In this document: piece after piece, positions 1-17,106 of the stretch
Position numbering within the stretch: the stretch's first letter is position 1
How the letters are laid out: each line of letters starts with the position of its first letter
Source: Nemertoderma westbladi
Lineage: Eukaryota > Xenacoelomorpha > Nemertodermatida > Nemertodermatidae
Length of the DNA stretch: 61,153 nt
NCBI GenBank assembly: GCA_032718475.1
Contig: JAUCBJ010001349.1
Coordinates: 1-61,153, forward strand
Direction: 5' to 3'
Program-made: the position numbers and the translations under genes
The notes under the pieces: generated by a model
The model's database searches: none
What the model was told of the DNA's origin: nothing
Seen by the model: the letters and a program-made list of their open reading frames with translations, nothing else

Positions 1-430
1 CCCGGGCCCCAATTGTCGCACCACACATCAGATAATACAGCTGCAACTGTAGGGGACGTACAGACTACCTATTTCAGGACTCAGGCTGTGTGTCACAATA
101 AATTTACAGAATAACTTCTTCTGTTTATTTAAATCACTCATTACTTCATTTTTTATTGCTTTATATTGTAGTAGCCACTGTAAACTACTCCTGTAATTCA
201 TTAAGTCGGCCCTAATAAAAAAAATGGCTGTTAGGGGGCGGCACCCCTCAAATATAAAGCACAGCCGTCCCCAATAGCCACTGTTTATCAGAGAAATGTG
301 TCTGAAGAGACATGTAAATTTGAAATTTACAATGGTGTTATTTGTTATTTATATCTATGTTGTGCCTATTTGATATTTTTGAAATTAATATAAATCAATT
401 TAAAATATTTAGATAATAAAGTATAACACA

Positions 431-460
<30 letters not shown>
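431..460 (+). repeat. poly-G tract, 30 G
   Basis: An uninterrupted run of 30 G residues. It is the longest of many G or C homopolymers in the window. A short minus-strand frame crossing it reads as poly-proline and is not a gene. Confidence 0.95.
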
Positions 461-461
<1 letters not shown>

Positions 462-3400
462 GCAACAACCACAACCATGATTACGAACAAAAATCAATCT
501 GGAAACTGCGCTGTTGACTTTATTGTTTTTGTTATTATAATAACGAGTCATTTATATTCGACAACCAGTCTTCTGCAAAACTGAAAAATACCCTTCATTG
601 ACTCCCGCTGTTCTACTCGGTTGAGTGGCTCATCGCCCATCTGACTCGGTGTAAATTACAAATGTAAATGTTTTGGAAGATTATTCCGGCACTTAAATTC
701 AAGCTGACAGAGACACAATTGGCCGTTAATTCGGTAGGGTGAAATTCCCCTCCCTTATGACCGGTACGTTACCTACTAAGCCTTACTAATCTGGGCTATA
801 ACACGGCTCTGAGCTCCGCTAAACCTCCATATATATGCCAGTACAATTTATTCGTGCATAACTTTGGATGGCAAATGGGGGTTGGTCGCAATTACATCGG
901 AGATAGGCCTCCACCACCCCCTACATCATTCTTGGCCCTATAAACCTCCCCTTTGTGATACGGGGCCCAAGAGTGTATGTTGTATAGTGTATCGTTCCAT
1001 TGCTGCATACATCAATGTCGGCATACCTGGACCTCACTTTGACGTGCATTCACGCAGAAGTCAGGCTATCATACGCTAACAAAAACTCGCCCAGAAAACA
1101 CTCAGCCTATTTAAGTGAGTTGGATCGCTATAACAGGCCTATTGTGACAGTGTTGTACACCCACCATGGTCGGCGCTCATAGACCACTTACTGGTGGCGG
1201 CGGCTTCAAAGCCCTGGGTTGTGGCCCTCAGGTCTGTCGTTGGTGTACTTGCCAAGCTTGGCCCCGCAATGTCGCTAAAATATCTATAACATCCCTGTAC
1301 CACTATGGGCTATATATCGTATAATTATGTCTCCATTTTAACTTTAAAGTGGTTTAAAATATTCTTCACACCTATAGTACTATGATACTGGTGCATGTAA
1401 TGAATGGGTCTATATATTCCAGGTAATACATGGTTTATTGTGTTGTGTATACCGGATCAACCTCTAATGGCGGCCTAGGTCACCCCCACCCCCGCCTCTC
1501 TATTTGCCGTGCACATACTGATTTGTTTGACCTCTCCATTCTCTCTTAATATGAATTCCATTTCGTGTTCAATTGTTCAAATATACATTAGAGTGAGCAA
1601 ATCCGTTTCGCCGGACAGCGTGCAAATATCTTTAGATGCCGAGGAAAGTTGACGGAAATCGTTCCTCAAGGTCTGGCTGACCCTGTGGAAATATCCTCGT
1701 CTTGTTTTTATTTTTGAAAAACTGAATGGATAAGTTTTTTCAGTTTAGAATGCTCGTCTTGTCTTATTATTTTATTCAATTTTGTGCAAAGAAATTTTAG
1801 TGGTTTTCTTCAGTTTAACATTCATAGATTGAATAAATATATTGTAATTTAATTATTCATAGACCTGCTGATGATCTATACAAAATATCAATTGAATTAA
1901 TTGGTAACTACACAGATAAAATTTGAATGAAAACTTTGGTAAGTTTTTATATCGTAAATTTTACTTTATCGATTAAGAAAAGCGTTGTTTACATTGAAGA
2001 CAGAAGTCAATGTATTTTTTTGGTATGTTTTCCATAATTTGAATAGGAAGGTTCTGTTATATAATTTAATAAATAGTAGGGGGCCTATATAAACCACAGC
2101 ACACAGCATGTTAGGTAGTTTGAAGTTAATTATAATGCAAATTAAAAATGCCTTGATAAGTTTGTAACTTTATTGTAACTTAGTTTTAGACTCATACACG
2201 TGTGCTGCGCTAACTAAATTTTCTTATCGCGGTCGCGGAAAGATTAATATTTGCTCGTGTTCTTCCATAGAGACAACGGATACCTACAGCTACACTATCT
2301 TATGTCTCGCTTGAATGAGGCTTACTCAATGCAACTGCGATCGCCAACACGGCCTCAAGTATAGATAAGCCCTTTATATGTTACATCAAACGTTTGGTTT
2401 TCCTGTATCGATTTACAATCAGCACGGTTTGATTACAGTGACATCCTGGGTAGCAGTAGGCCTATACCACCTTCTGCTCTACCGGTACTGGTTGATTTTG
2501 ATTACAACAACATCCTGATTATTGATAGGTAGCAATAGGTCCACCTCAACCGGATATGGGAACACACTCAAAACTGTAAGATAAAGCCTGCATATAGCCT
2601 AATGCTACTTTTTACACCAAATTTGAAGATTTTATACCAGTACTGAACAAATAATCATGGAGTAGCAATCACTGTGTTGATGAATGTTATTCACTTAATT
2701 GAATTTGATAGTTTGTAAGATACATCATTCATTGATGATTATATAGTAGCGCTCACGATTTTTCTTGTTTTTTTTTTTTACTTAGAATGTTAAATTTATA
2801 GTCTATTGTAGTTAGTGATAGTTTAGTGATTGTGAAATCCATTTGGTTAATTCAACAATTTTTGTTAGATAAATTAATTTAATTGGTGTTGTTTTATTGT
2901 TGCTGCCACAGTCAAATAATGTGTTTCTACTCTATATTACTATACATTACTACATCGTATGTGCTTCATATTTAAAGATTGATATGATAAAATATATATT
3001 GTACTTGTACAGATGATATAGCCCGTTGTATATGTAGAGTACATTACATGCAGTATGATACATGGAGTATCACTACTCTCTATATACCTTGCGGTACGTG
3101 ATAGTAACATACTGATCCGGATAAATATATAAGAATAAGCTCCATAGTTAATCCTCTTAACATCTTCCATGCTATGAATCTTAATGGAATGTTTAAAAAA
3201 CGATCAAATTTATAATTCCAAATCCTGAAGCTTATTACACTGTTGTATTACCATTAATAGGAGCTCAGCACTTCTCACACAGCCAATAATACTCATAAGT
3301 GATGATTCCATAGCTTAAGAATACATGAGGCAATGCGGCAATATGGAACTCTACTGTTGCATCATGGGATGTTTATATTGTAGGGAAGTACAACAATTAT

Positions 3401-4847
3401 CGAGCGATCGAGCAATGGGACATCCTCCTTCCATATGTCGAGTATAGATTTTTTTCTCGCGTTTCGCGTGAAGCAACTTGGGCCGGTAACAACTATATTG
3501 CGTCCACGGGCACATTTAGGCCTGTCAGGGCATATTAGCCATAATTGCAATAAAATATATTGTATGTATTTTATTTCCGCCAACCTTGTATAAATATGGG
3601 AATGAATGGGTGTGATATATTGAGCGTCAACTATACATATTTTCTTGTAAGTACAACAATATGAAATTGGGATGAATTTTGTTGTTGTATGAAGAATGCT
3701 GTAAATTGCACAGGCATGTAAATTGCACGTTAAATTCACATTGCACATTCACACACTCCTGGGAAATATTTCTTAGTAATAATTGTTTAGTTTAACGTAA
3801 GTTAAAGCGAATATGGGTTAACTGATATCCTTGTAACATAATAACATGTTATTTTTGATATGCACTGCCTTTTCAGTAGCTTTCCAGTGTTCCCTTTCCC
3901 GTTGAAGGTTTTTTGTAATTAGGTCCCGTAAACACAAAAGTATACAACCATCCGTCTCACAGCAGTGGTTTGTGTATACCGGTACCACTGAAAGACATAG
4001 CCGAGTTCGTTAATCTATATTACCAATTCATTTATATTTGTAACTTTGGTTGAGGGTTTGTAAGGCGCATGGCGTAGATTAGTCGCAAGCTTCATTAATG
4101 TGTGACAGTGCCTCCTAATCACAAGAAAATATGAACCCCATTCGCACGTGTACACAAATTGTACACAAGTTAATTTGATTTGACAGTGAAAAAAACCAAT
4201 TTATCTAATGATTAAACCTAGTACCACAAGCGGACCATGCCAATCAGTAACTATTCGCAGGTAGATAATATTATATTCTTAAATATACAGTTAATACTTA
4301 TTATTAAAGCAGCTGATTTTAAAAATATGATGTACATGAACACAATCGAATTAAATTTTAATAGAATTAAGAAATAATTGTTTATTATGAAAAGCTGAAT
4401 CAAACTGTGGCCCTTCAATGAGAATTCGTTTTTGTGATGTTTCTCACTAGAATTATCTCGTCCCATTTTCACACAAAATAATAGGCAAGTTGCTCATGGG
4501 ATTTATTAAGTAATTGTGTATAGAAATATAAGATAAATTGTGGCTTGATGCTCTGAGGAAGTGAACCATTTTCTTTGCCGTAATTTCACAGTGAGTTGAA
4601 TACTAACCCTTGAAATTGTTAAAAGCTTTGGAATCTGGACAGCTGCTGGTAAATTCGTAACAAATTAACGTTCAAGTAATTGAGAAGGAGCCTCTCAGTT
4701 CGCTGCCGTTCAATTCTTCCGTATTGAGTTAACGTTCAACTGAAGTGGGATAAAAAAGGATCAGCGTTTCCGCTGGATGCATTTCGGTACCGGTTCCAGT
4801 TAGAAATTATACCGATGTGATACTGGGTGTCTGTGTGTGTGTGGTGT

Positions 4848-4871
4848 GGGGGGGGGGGGGGGGGGGGGGGG
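4848..4871 (+). repeat. poly-G tract, 24 G, after a GT-rich run
   Basis: A short GT-rich microsatellite runs directly into 24 consecutive G residues. Confidence 0.95.
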
Positions 4872-6912
4872 CTTATATCGGCCGCAAATTTACAGCCAAA
4901 TATTGATCAAATCAATTTTATCAAAAATAGTACAATATATATTATGGTTTGTTCTTCATAATTTGTGCACTTTTATTTTTATTCATTAACATACCCACCT
5001 TGTTGAATGAATGCACGCATCTAACTTTAATGTGAACTTAAATTTACAAAGATTTTAACGTATTTATCTGTATTGAATTGAACAACTATTATTATGGGTG
5101 GTGAAGCGACTGTATTTGGTTTTGGATGTGGGTATGTTTTGGTGTTCTGTCTTCTATTCCCTTTGTAGTGTTCCTTTGTAGTTTCTATTCCCATTTTCTT
5201 GTCTTCTTTCAACATTCGGTAAGAGTGTACGTATACGTAAGTTACAGCTTGTTGCCTTGTTTGATATGTTCATTACCAAATTGAATCATATATTTTAATA
5301 ATAAAATGGAAAAAATAGTCATTTAACAAACAGATTTTAACAACCTAGCAAATGTAGTGACAACTTGATTACTCAAGTCGTTCGATAATTATTGCTTCTT
5401 CTAGGGGCCCTTATATATGACTGTTGTACCCTCCGTGCAACCACCTTCAGCTCATTGGACCCCTTAAAGCTTATAGTACTATCACTATGACCTCCCTAAA
5501 TGCCCTAATTCCCAAGTACAACCGTGTGAATCTCAAACTACCTGGCATATGGTATTTCAAATATATTCTCCCATCCCATCACCCCAATCTCGGGACTACT
5601 GCCCCTTTTCGGGTAGTTAGTTAGGTCAAGTAAAGTCACAATATGTCATTGATTACCATTGAGACACCATGCTATCTCAGTCGTGAGATTAAAATGAATG
5701 TCATAAACCTACAATATCGTTAGGCTTGAAATACCAAGAAAACCATTATTTATTTTATGTCGCCGTGGTTGTTTTTACAAATATCGAACATTGTTATAAA
5801 AAATTTAATTAGAGCCGTACAATACATTTTTTCTCCGATCATATTCTGCTGTCTATCTATAGTTTATCATAACCAGTACCTAGACCTGCGGGCCTTGTGT
5901 GTGCCTGGTAGTCTACACTGCACTGTCTCGGGCCGATAAATAAATTAAATGCAAGCTAGAACAACAAGAAGACAGTACCACCAGTGCAGGCTACGCAAAA
6001 AATGAAATAACTCTTGACAACAGGATGGGTGAATTTTATGAATGTTAGTTGAAATCGTTTTCTACTTTGAAGCTTTTAAATTCCTATTGCAAAATTAGAT
6101 AAATTTCAAAAAAAATTAATCGTTTTTTAATAAGAAAATATTTATCTGCACTTTTACAATGTTTCAATATTTGTATAAAGCGTAATACTTACTTGTTACA
6201 AAGGGCTTTACAATCGCCGTGACTATATTTTTCTCACTGCGCTCGTTCGTGTAACAAACCACTGATGTTAGCACACCATTGAAGTTCTGCATACAATTCG
6301 CCTTATTCGATTCACCTTTCTATTGACGAATTTTCCCTTACTATTTACGGAACTGGGCTTTCTGGGTGGACTTATTCTGTCGTAAGTCAACATTACGTCT
6401 AAAGTCTTCAAGTTTTAAGTTTTCTGTGTGAATTGGTGTATTTAATGCGATTGCGAGAAATACCATGGAAATTTCTAAAAGATAGCCAGACCTTAGTCTA
6501 TGCAAAGTTGTAATTCATAAACCAAACACACACAACAAATAGCTTTAATAATCTAAATCTTCTGCCAATCAAGTGCGCCGCCATTGCAGTTTGTTTATTG
6601 AAGTATAATTTATTCTATGTACTTTGCGATTGGAAAATTTTGTGCAGTCGTTTGATAAACGCACTCTATTCAAATTGAATTCTACGAAAATAAATTAAAT
6701 CCAAAACGCAATAAATTTAGTCTCACTTGATAAGAATTAGATTTGTCACTCTATACGAATTTTAAAGTCGCGGCGTTTGAAAAGTAGGCCTTAACTCATA
6801 ATAGAATTATATATGGTTTAAAATATAGAAATGTATATTTCGCTACATTACAAGCGTACATTATTCATACATAGAAACAGGAATAATAGGTATTCGATTA
6901 TATTTCTTATGA

Positions 6913-6990
6913 AGTCCAGGTGGGATCGAACTGGTGACCACCGGGTTGGAACTCTGACGCTGTAACAATTCAGCTAGAGGCTCCGGTAAA
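6913..6990 (-). repeat. tRNA-derived SINE head
   Basis: On the minus strand there is a box-A-like segment (TAGCTGAATTGTTACAGCG), a central TTCCAA loop like that of a tRNA with anticodon TCC, and a box B (AGTTCGATCCC) at tRNA spacing. The ends do not pair into an acceptor stem, so a functional tRNA is unlikely. The same TTCCAA and AGTTCGATCC signature recurs at 29719-29792, which suggests a dispersed SINE family. Confidence 0.5.
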
Positions 6991-8319
6991 AGATAGACCT
7001 GGAAATACTACCTGATACCTTGTATGAAACCACTCATTCACCCATAACACCAATAATAAATTATAAAGTTAACTGCTATGTTATACTCTAACATATTAAG
7101 ATTAACATATCGGCAACACCACTATCGCCGTCCGTCTCCTCAGTGCGACACCTCGCTCTCGTCGCAACGTTTCCTCTCTCCAACCCGCTGCCATAGAACA
7201 ATATTACACACAAACTGATCATGTAGCCACTGAAGCAGTGGTGGGCAAGTCTTATCTGTAGTATGCAGTGTATGCCGGGTAGTTCTGTGTTTTGACAATA
7301 ATAAGAGTTTGGGGTGCTAAATATAACCGATTTTGAGTTGAGGAAAACTCGACATAGCATTCTTAATATGTAATATTTATAGAAGATATATAATACAGCT
7401 GCAATACCCGAATATTGATGTACGTATAATTATTCCTGGCAGCATTAGAGCCTATGCAGCTATATGGCAGTTCACTGGTGGGTTCTTACTCAAGAACGTT
7501 ACAGAGGACAACAACCATTGATGGTACAATAACCAGTATGCTACATAGGGTTCATGTTATAGGATTTAATGATTATTTTACAAATATGGCATTTTAAAAC
7601 CTCGGTAATATACTTTTGTCGAAACTCAGCACCAACCTGCAGGTACAACGTATGAGTCTTACCAACAAATGCTATCGTGTAATTGTCCAGCTCTGTAGAT
7701 GATCTTGTTTTTATGGCAGCCGGCCGAGATAAAAACGGAGGTCAGCCATTGACAATTTTGACATCCTTAAACTTCTAAACGTCACAAGTCTTCGGAAGTG
7801 ATCGCAAATGGTGTTGCGTTGCTGGGCTGGCAGGCAATGCGTAGTAGTGCCGAAGGCCGATTTATGTATCACGTACGGTACGGTACGGTATGGTATGCAT
7901 GTTTGTGATTTCACATCTTTCAATTGCTCAACGGCTTTCAATACAGCAGGCCTGCAGCTTTGCAATACACTGAAAGGTGACTGTTATTCACCTATTGGAT
8001 AACTTCAATGCCTATCAGCCAACTATTAGTCCAAATCCTCACAGTTCCTCTAAGTTGTCTCTGATTGGATAAACGCGCTTATACTTTGGCTAAAGTTGGG
8101 ATATTTCTGGCTGAGCCTAGAAGATCTTGGGATAATTCCACATTAAGATACTCAGATCAACTACGCCTACTTTATACTAAGACGATTATAAAATTCTTTA
8201 CTTAGTTTTGTTTTGTGAGATTAATTTAATACAAATTATCCCCATTCTTCCGAGCTCATATCTAATTGTGCTGCCTTATTCTCCCATCTGTTATCCCATC
8301 ACACTAACGTTGCATCGTA
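6991..8319 (+). other. immediate upstream region of otx
   Basis: No second gene is supported here. The segment must include the otx 5' leader and may include its promoter or a 5' non-coding exon, but I see no clear TATA box or splice site that fixes them. A short TACGG-type repeat lies near 7871-7898. The first coding ATG follows at 8320. Confidence 0.4.
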
Positions 8320-8419
8320 ATGGCTTGGAATTACGATTCTGTCGCTTACCTGAAGGGTGCCTACGGACTGTCTGGTAGTATGGATCTACTCCATCATCCA
8401 GCCATGGCTGGTTATGCAA
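8320..8419 (+). CDS. otx: Otx homeobox protein, coding exon 1
   Basis: This exon encodes residues 1-33 and the first base of codon 34. The ATG at 8320 is chosen because the peptide (MAWNYDSVAYLKGAYGL..., then MDLLHHPAM) matches the conserved Otx N-terminus, in which a YLK...GL segment is followed by a MDLLHP-like block. The exon ends at a consensus donor (GCAA|GTAAGT). It leaves phase 1, which exactly fits exon 2 at 11346; the joined codon is AGC (Ser34). Otx proteins are nuclear transcription factors that pattern the anterior nervous system and head in bilaterians. An alternative upstream start or first exon cannot be excluded, because some Otx genes use alternative 5' exons. Confidence 0.85.
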
Positions 8420-12629
<4,210 letters not shown>

Positions 12630-13316
12630 GTTTGGTTTAAAAATCGCCGAGCAAAATGTCGCCAACAGCAGCAACAGACGGGAAGCCAGAGCAGTGGCGG
12701 AACCAACAACACAACCAAAAAGTCACCGTCGTCAGGGGCAACCACAGTCGCTAAGAAACGCCCGACCACGCCACAGACATCTGGTCTGAAACTCCTGCAA
12801 ACTCCGCCAGGCACCCACCACAGCGGAATGAACAATCTCTCGGAGGGAAATTTGTTGCTGTGTAAGACTGAACCGGAGATGGAGATCCCTCCTGCTCCGT
12901 GCTCCCCGTTATACAAGTCGGGATCCCACGGCGTTCTCCAGAGTTGCCACTCCAACTACTCCGCGGGGGCGCCTTCCTCCAGTCTATGGTCACCCGCCTC
13001 GTTCCCAACCATGGCGGAATACTTCGCGGGGAGCGGTTGCATGCAACGAGGATCGTCCGGAAATGGACCCGTCTACCCGACACAGCAGACGACCCCTGGT
13101 GCCGGTCAATTCTACCCACAAACTTCCGGTTACTGCGGCTCTTCCGGCACTTTCGAATACCTTCCCGGAAACATGGCTCCTTCCGGCGCGTCGCACATGT
13201 CGCAATCTCATGTAGCATACGTCGGCTATCCTGGACGGTATGCAGACTCCTCACAATGCTCAATCGAATACGGTCCTAAGGAGCAATCATCGCCATGGAA
13301 GTTTCAAACTTTATAG
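12630..13316 (+). CDS. otx: Otx homeobox protein, coding exon 3 (homeodomain end, WSP motif, Otx tail)
   Basis: This exon encodes residues 105-332 and the TAG stop. It starts VWFKNRRAKCRQQ, finishing the homeodomain with Lys at position 50, the residue that gives Otx/bicoid-type proteins their TAATCC preference. Next come a short glutamine run (about 116-120), a Ser/Thr/Lys-rich linker, the WSP motif (SLWSPA, about 222-227), and one C-terminal Otx tail copy ending WKFQTL at 327-332. The 332-residue product is typical for Otx (about 290-370). Domain order and both splice phases are intact, so this looks like a working gene. I cannot tell from this window whether otx is single-copy or alternatively spliced. 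Confidence 0.96.
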   Translation, partial: VWFKNRRAKCRQQQQQTGSQSSGGTNNTTKKSPSSGATTVAKKRPTTPQTSGLKLLQTPPGTHHSGMNNLSEGNLLLCKTEPEMEIPPAPCSPLYKSGSHGVLQSCHSNYSAGAPSSSLWSPASFPTMAEYFAGSGCMQRGSSGNGPVYPTQQTTPGAGQFYPQTSGYCGSSGTFEYLPGNMAPSGASHMSQSHVAYVGYPGRYADSSQCSIEYGPKEQSSPWKFQTL

Positions 13317-14340
13317 ATTCGAATTTCCGCGTGAGGAATAAACATAATATTAATTGGTGTAAAATGGATAAACATTACTGTATGTCTATGGTGTGTTATC
13401 CGGAACATTTATATGTAATCTTCTGTTTCAATAAGTAACTTTTCCCATTGTAACTGTATTAGTATCCCTCCTATTTGGAGTATTGATAAATATTACTGTA
13501 ATAATTAGATGGTTACATACAGTTATTTACTATTTACCACCTTATATTTGGAGCGATTTGAGATGAGTATTATTTCGTATATCAGTATAACAATTTACGA
13601 TGAGCATCTAACAAGTTAGAATAATAATTATATGATATTATTATTTTGTTCTATTAAATAATAATATTCGAATAAAATTACAGTCGTTTTTTCAGCTGAT
13701 ATTATTAAATATTTACTGGTTTTTCAAGGTTTACAAAACTATGTGTTTCTTACATTTTTTTAAATATTTTTTAATTGTTAATTATTTAGAAACCTTCATT
13801 TAATATACATTCAGTACAATATTTTGGGTGTAATTTGAGTTTATTCCAATATTTTGTCAGTACACATTTTGTATTGTAAGGCTTTTTAGAGGAGGCGAAA
13901 TGTTTATTTAGATTATAGTTTTTATTATAAATAACTACCTAATGAGTTCAAATAAAATATTACACATGAAATCCAAATCCGAATATAATATTATGGATAT
14001 ATGTTTGATAAAATATTGGAGTATTTATGTAGAATTTTGTGCCAAATATTGTAAAGTTTGGGTGTATTACGCGCAACAACTTGCGCAACCACCACCAGAA
14101 AAGTATAGGCCTAACTATATTTTATAGTTGACTGTCTTTTTTGTTTTGTGTAGGAGTATTTGTCAAATTTAATGTAAGCCTATTATTATACAGTATACGT
14201 TAATTTATTTGCGGCCAAGTCTAAGCTGATGGTTCCACTATATAGTGCTTTCTGTTTTGTTGTGTAGAATATTTTAAATCCTAAATTTTCTTTTTGCAAT
14301 AAATTGCTTCGTATATTGAGAAATTATTTATTTTTAATGA
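13317..14340 (+). other. otx: otx 3' untranslated and downstream AT-rich region
   Basis: No protein-coding gene is supported here. The sequence is strongly AT-rich and carries several AATAAA words, at 13337, 13671 and 14298. Any of them could define alternative otx 3' ends, and transcript data would be needed to choose. Confidence 0.55.
13337..13342 (+). terminator. otx: candidate otx polyadenylation signal
   Basis: AATAAA lies 20 bp after the otx stop codon. It is very close to the stop, so the later AATAAA words at 13671-13676 or 14298-14303 may be the ones used. Confidence 0.35.
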
Positions 14341-15504
14341 GGGCCCTCGGATATAGTATGACAGATACTTGGCGTACATGATAGACTAAAATAGTAACAG
14401 ACCTCCATCAGACAGAGAGTCGTCCTCACGTTGATATGAGAGCGACGGCTGGGCGAGTAAAAAGAAATAGGTTGGATACATTGATTGGGATTATCGATTC
14501 AATGTGCTTTTGTGTACGCCCAAGGTTTTCTTTAGGTAATTAGTCTTTACTCTGTCAATTGTATGGAGGTTCGCGGTAGTCAGATGAGGCCAGATTAGAT
14601 GTAGGTTGTACGTTATTATGGGTCGTATCTTTATGTTGAATACTTTTATAGCGGTCGCCAGAGAAAGATAACGCGGGTTTGTAATGTTGTGGATAGACAT
14701 TATAGATTTACAACAGATATTTGTAATGTGTGTCGAAAAGGATAACGTTGGCTGGAAAGTAACACCCAAATATGTGTAAGCGTTTCGGATTATAACAGGT
14801 TGCTGGTTGTAATAAAACTCATCTGCTTTACAAAGTTTACCTCCCCGTCGAAACTTGATCACGGCAGTTTTCTTTAAATTGACTGTGAGACCATTCAGAG
14901 CCGCCCACTCTGATAGAGCATTGAGGCCGGCTTGTAGACTTTCCCTGGTGTGTGAGTAAAACAGTAGATCGTCGGCAAACAGTAATATTACTAAAATGGC
15001 AGCCCGCTTGAGCGCATCTACCAGATCCGCAATGTATAGTATAAATAAATAAGGACTGAGTGTATCACCCTGTAATAGGCCGATCAGCTGGCTTATTGGT
15101 TTGGTTTTACGCAACCCATCGAAGACTTGTATGTAATTGGTCGATAGTAGTATTTCTATAAATCGCAGCATTCTTCCTTTGAGCCCAAATAAACGGCGCA
15201 GTTTCTCGATGAGTTTAGGTCTTGGAACGGAATCGAATGCTTTCTTGAAATCCACAAAGCATGCGTACAGGGGTCTCCTTGGTTGGTCGAGGTTACAGTT
15301 TATATCATGGAGCAATTGTTCAATGGGTTGTGCCGTAGATCTTCCCGGTAGGAAACCAAATTGTTCTCTGGGTATCAGGTGGCTGAAGGCGGCACGTAAG
15401 CGGCGAGCTACGAGACCAGTTAAGACCTTGTACGCATTGCACAACAACGCAATGCCTCGGTAGTTATCTGGTTCGTTACGTGGTCCTTTACCTTTGTACA
15501 ACAC
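14341..15504 (-). pseudogene. LINE reverse transcriptase fragment, inverted 5' segment
   Basis: A minus-strand frame of about 337 codons (15504 to 14491) is a non-LTR retrotransposon reverse transcriptase. It opens with YKGKGPRNEPDNYRGIALL, then shows FVDFKKAFDSV, LLQGDTLSPYLF, the catalytic FADD box (LLFADDLLFYS) and a YLGVTF thumb motif. It lacks the endonuclease and everything N-terminal. After the TAA near 14489, recognisable coding sequence seems to go on in the same direction (LLAQPSLSYQ-like) to about 14341 with stops, so this is a decayed copy. The N-terminal edge at 15504 abuts a plus-strand fragment of a LINE 3' end, giving an inverted arrangement. The clade is not assigned. Confidence 0.85.
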
Positions 15505-15755
15505 CTTACATATACAAGATTTCTAATTCGGAATGGACAGAACCTAACCAATCCGGTCGGCACGTAACAACACGGGTATCGGTCCACGGATTTCATCATA
15601 AGATCTGTGCGACAGATAAATTTCATGCCCCCAACCTGGAGAGCTGTGTATGTCTGCTGTGCGGAGACCCGGCCCCACTATACCACCTACTAACATGCAA
15701 GGAAAACTCGCGAACGCTAACCTCCTGGGCCTCTAATGATACGTAATTTACCGAA
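15505..15755 (+). pseudogene. LINE 3' segment with C-terminal zinc-knuckle motif
   Basis: The plus-strand frame ending near 15746 carries a Cys-x2-Cys...His...Cys motif (CVCLLCGDPAPLYHLLTCKE), typical of the C-terminal end of many non-LTR reverse transcriptases. It begins where the inverted reverse transcriptase segment stops and reads away from it. I infer that both pieces come from one LINE insertion that underwent 5' inversion. About 100 codons between the two pieces seem to be missing. Confidence 0.65.
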
Positions 15756-16399
15756 CTCTTTTAACTCTTTAACGTTTTTACTTATTTATTTGATTTAATT
15801 AAATACCGTTTTTATCTACCATAATGCCAGTACCATGGCGCAATTAAATTAATATATTGGGATTATCCTTTTCTTGAGTTGTCGGTACGTTATGCGATAT
15901 TTTTGTTAATTTAAACCACGGTATATTTTCAAACAATAAATAACTGTTTACTTCATGGCAAATAACCATAACACTATTTTACTATAATATATATATTCAA
16001 TTCATGACAACATGTCACTTACTATAGTTGATGATACCATATTGTATACGGACTAACTTTACACAACAACCAAAATTCAACCAAAAATATATCTCTGGAG
16101 ACCCCACACCCAACTAAACACCTAAACAAATGTAATTTTGAAATATAACAAAAGAAATAAAAAAAATAAACGGTATAGAGAATTATTATTGGTTACGATA
16201 TAACTAATAGCGCTGATTCGTCAGGCTAATACACAATAGATTTACTACGTTACACATTTAGATGTTATTAATTCTAGCTGCGCGTAGTATTAGTGCCTTA
16301 TATATATATAGATAGACTACATAGATAGATTTACTGTAGAATCTTACTGGTGAATTTTTATAAATCCGGAGTTTTTTTGGCACAGAAAAGGCGATAAAC
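15756..16399. other. AT-rich non-genic stretch
   Basis: I see no gene or structured repeat beyond short AT microsatellites, such as the TATATA run near 16301. The end of the preceding LINE copy may extend into it. Confidence 0.5.
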
Positions 16400-16679
16400 T
16401 CCTCAATAGGATTAGTTTCATATAGCTTTTTATTTACTCTATAGCAGAATTTATTGAGGATTTCAAATCTGAAAACTGCTTAGCGAAACTTCTTTTAGTT
16501 CTCGAGTTATCGCTGTTTTTCTGTATGATGGTCTGTCAGTCAAATTGTAAGACAGACGAACAACCGACAACCAGACTGGATTCCACCAAACATCAATACT
16601 GACATCGGAAATGAAATCAGCGACCCCGAAAACCCCCATAATGAAAGTTTAAACTCGGTGGTGTGTTTCCTTCGGATCT

Positions 16680-16775
16680 AGGACACTTCCCCCCCGGACA
16701 CTTCCCCCCCGGACACTTCCCCCCCGGACACTTCCCCCCCGGACACTTCCCCCCCGAACACTTCCCCCCCAGTTA
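16680..16775 (+). repeat. left terminal GGACACTTCCCCCC array
   Basis: About six tandem units of roughly 15 bp, each GGACACTT followed by a run of C. The array is inverted relative to the one at the other end of the same element. Confidence 0.9.
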
Positions 16776-16944
16776 AAGTGTTAAAATTAATCTGGGTGAA
16801 TCAAAGCAATAAACAAAAGTTAAAGATGGTTACAGGACAAGTTGTATCTAGACAAGTTTTTTCAAAATTATAAAAGAAACATTTTTATAGTCAAATTTTG
16901 TTTGTTTTTCTTTTAATTCCTTTAATTCTTTTAATTTCGTTTAA

Positions 16945-17106
16945 TCGGGGGCTGCCGCCCCCAAACCCCCGCTTCTTTTGTTGGGGGCTACCGCCCCCAA
17001 ACCCCCGCTTCTTTTCTTGGGGGCTACCGCCCCCAAACCCCCGCTTCTTTTCTTGGGGGCTGCCGCCCCCAAACCCCCGCTTCTTTTCTTGGGGGTTATC
17101 GCCCCC
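16945..17106 (+). repeat. 36-bp tandem repeat with GGGGGCnnnCGCCCCC hairpins
   Basis: About four copies of a 36-bp unit. Each unit holds a short palindrome (GGGGGCTACCGCCCCC), then AAACCCCCGC and a T-rich stretch. The period is a multiple of three, so both strands read as peptide repeats, but there is no sign of a gene. Confidence 0.85.

Larger units (their letters stand above)
1..6910. other. non-genic stretch upstream of otx
   Basis: I see no supportable gene here. The open frames are all short (under about 130 codons), lack recognisable motifs and lie in AT-rich sequence. The stretch holds two long poly-G tracts (listed separately) and scattered short repeats. Distant otx regulatory elements could lie here, but nothing in the sequence alone identifies them. 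Confidence 0.6.

Noticed and set aside
864-1182. Short plus-strand ORFs near 0.9-1.2 kb
   Set aside because: Under 75 codons, no recognisable motif, no splice or start context that stands out.
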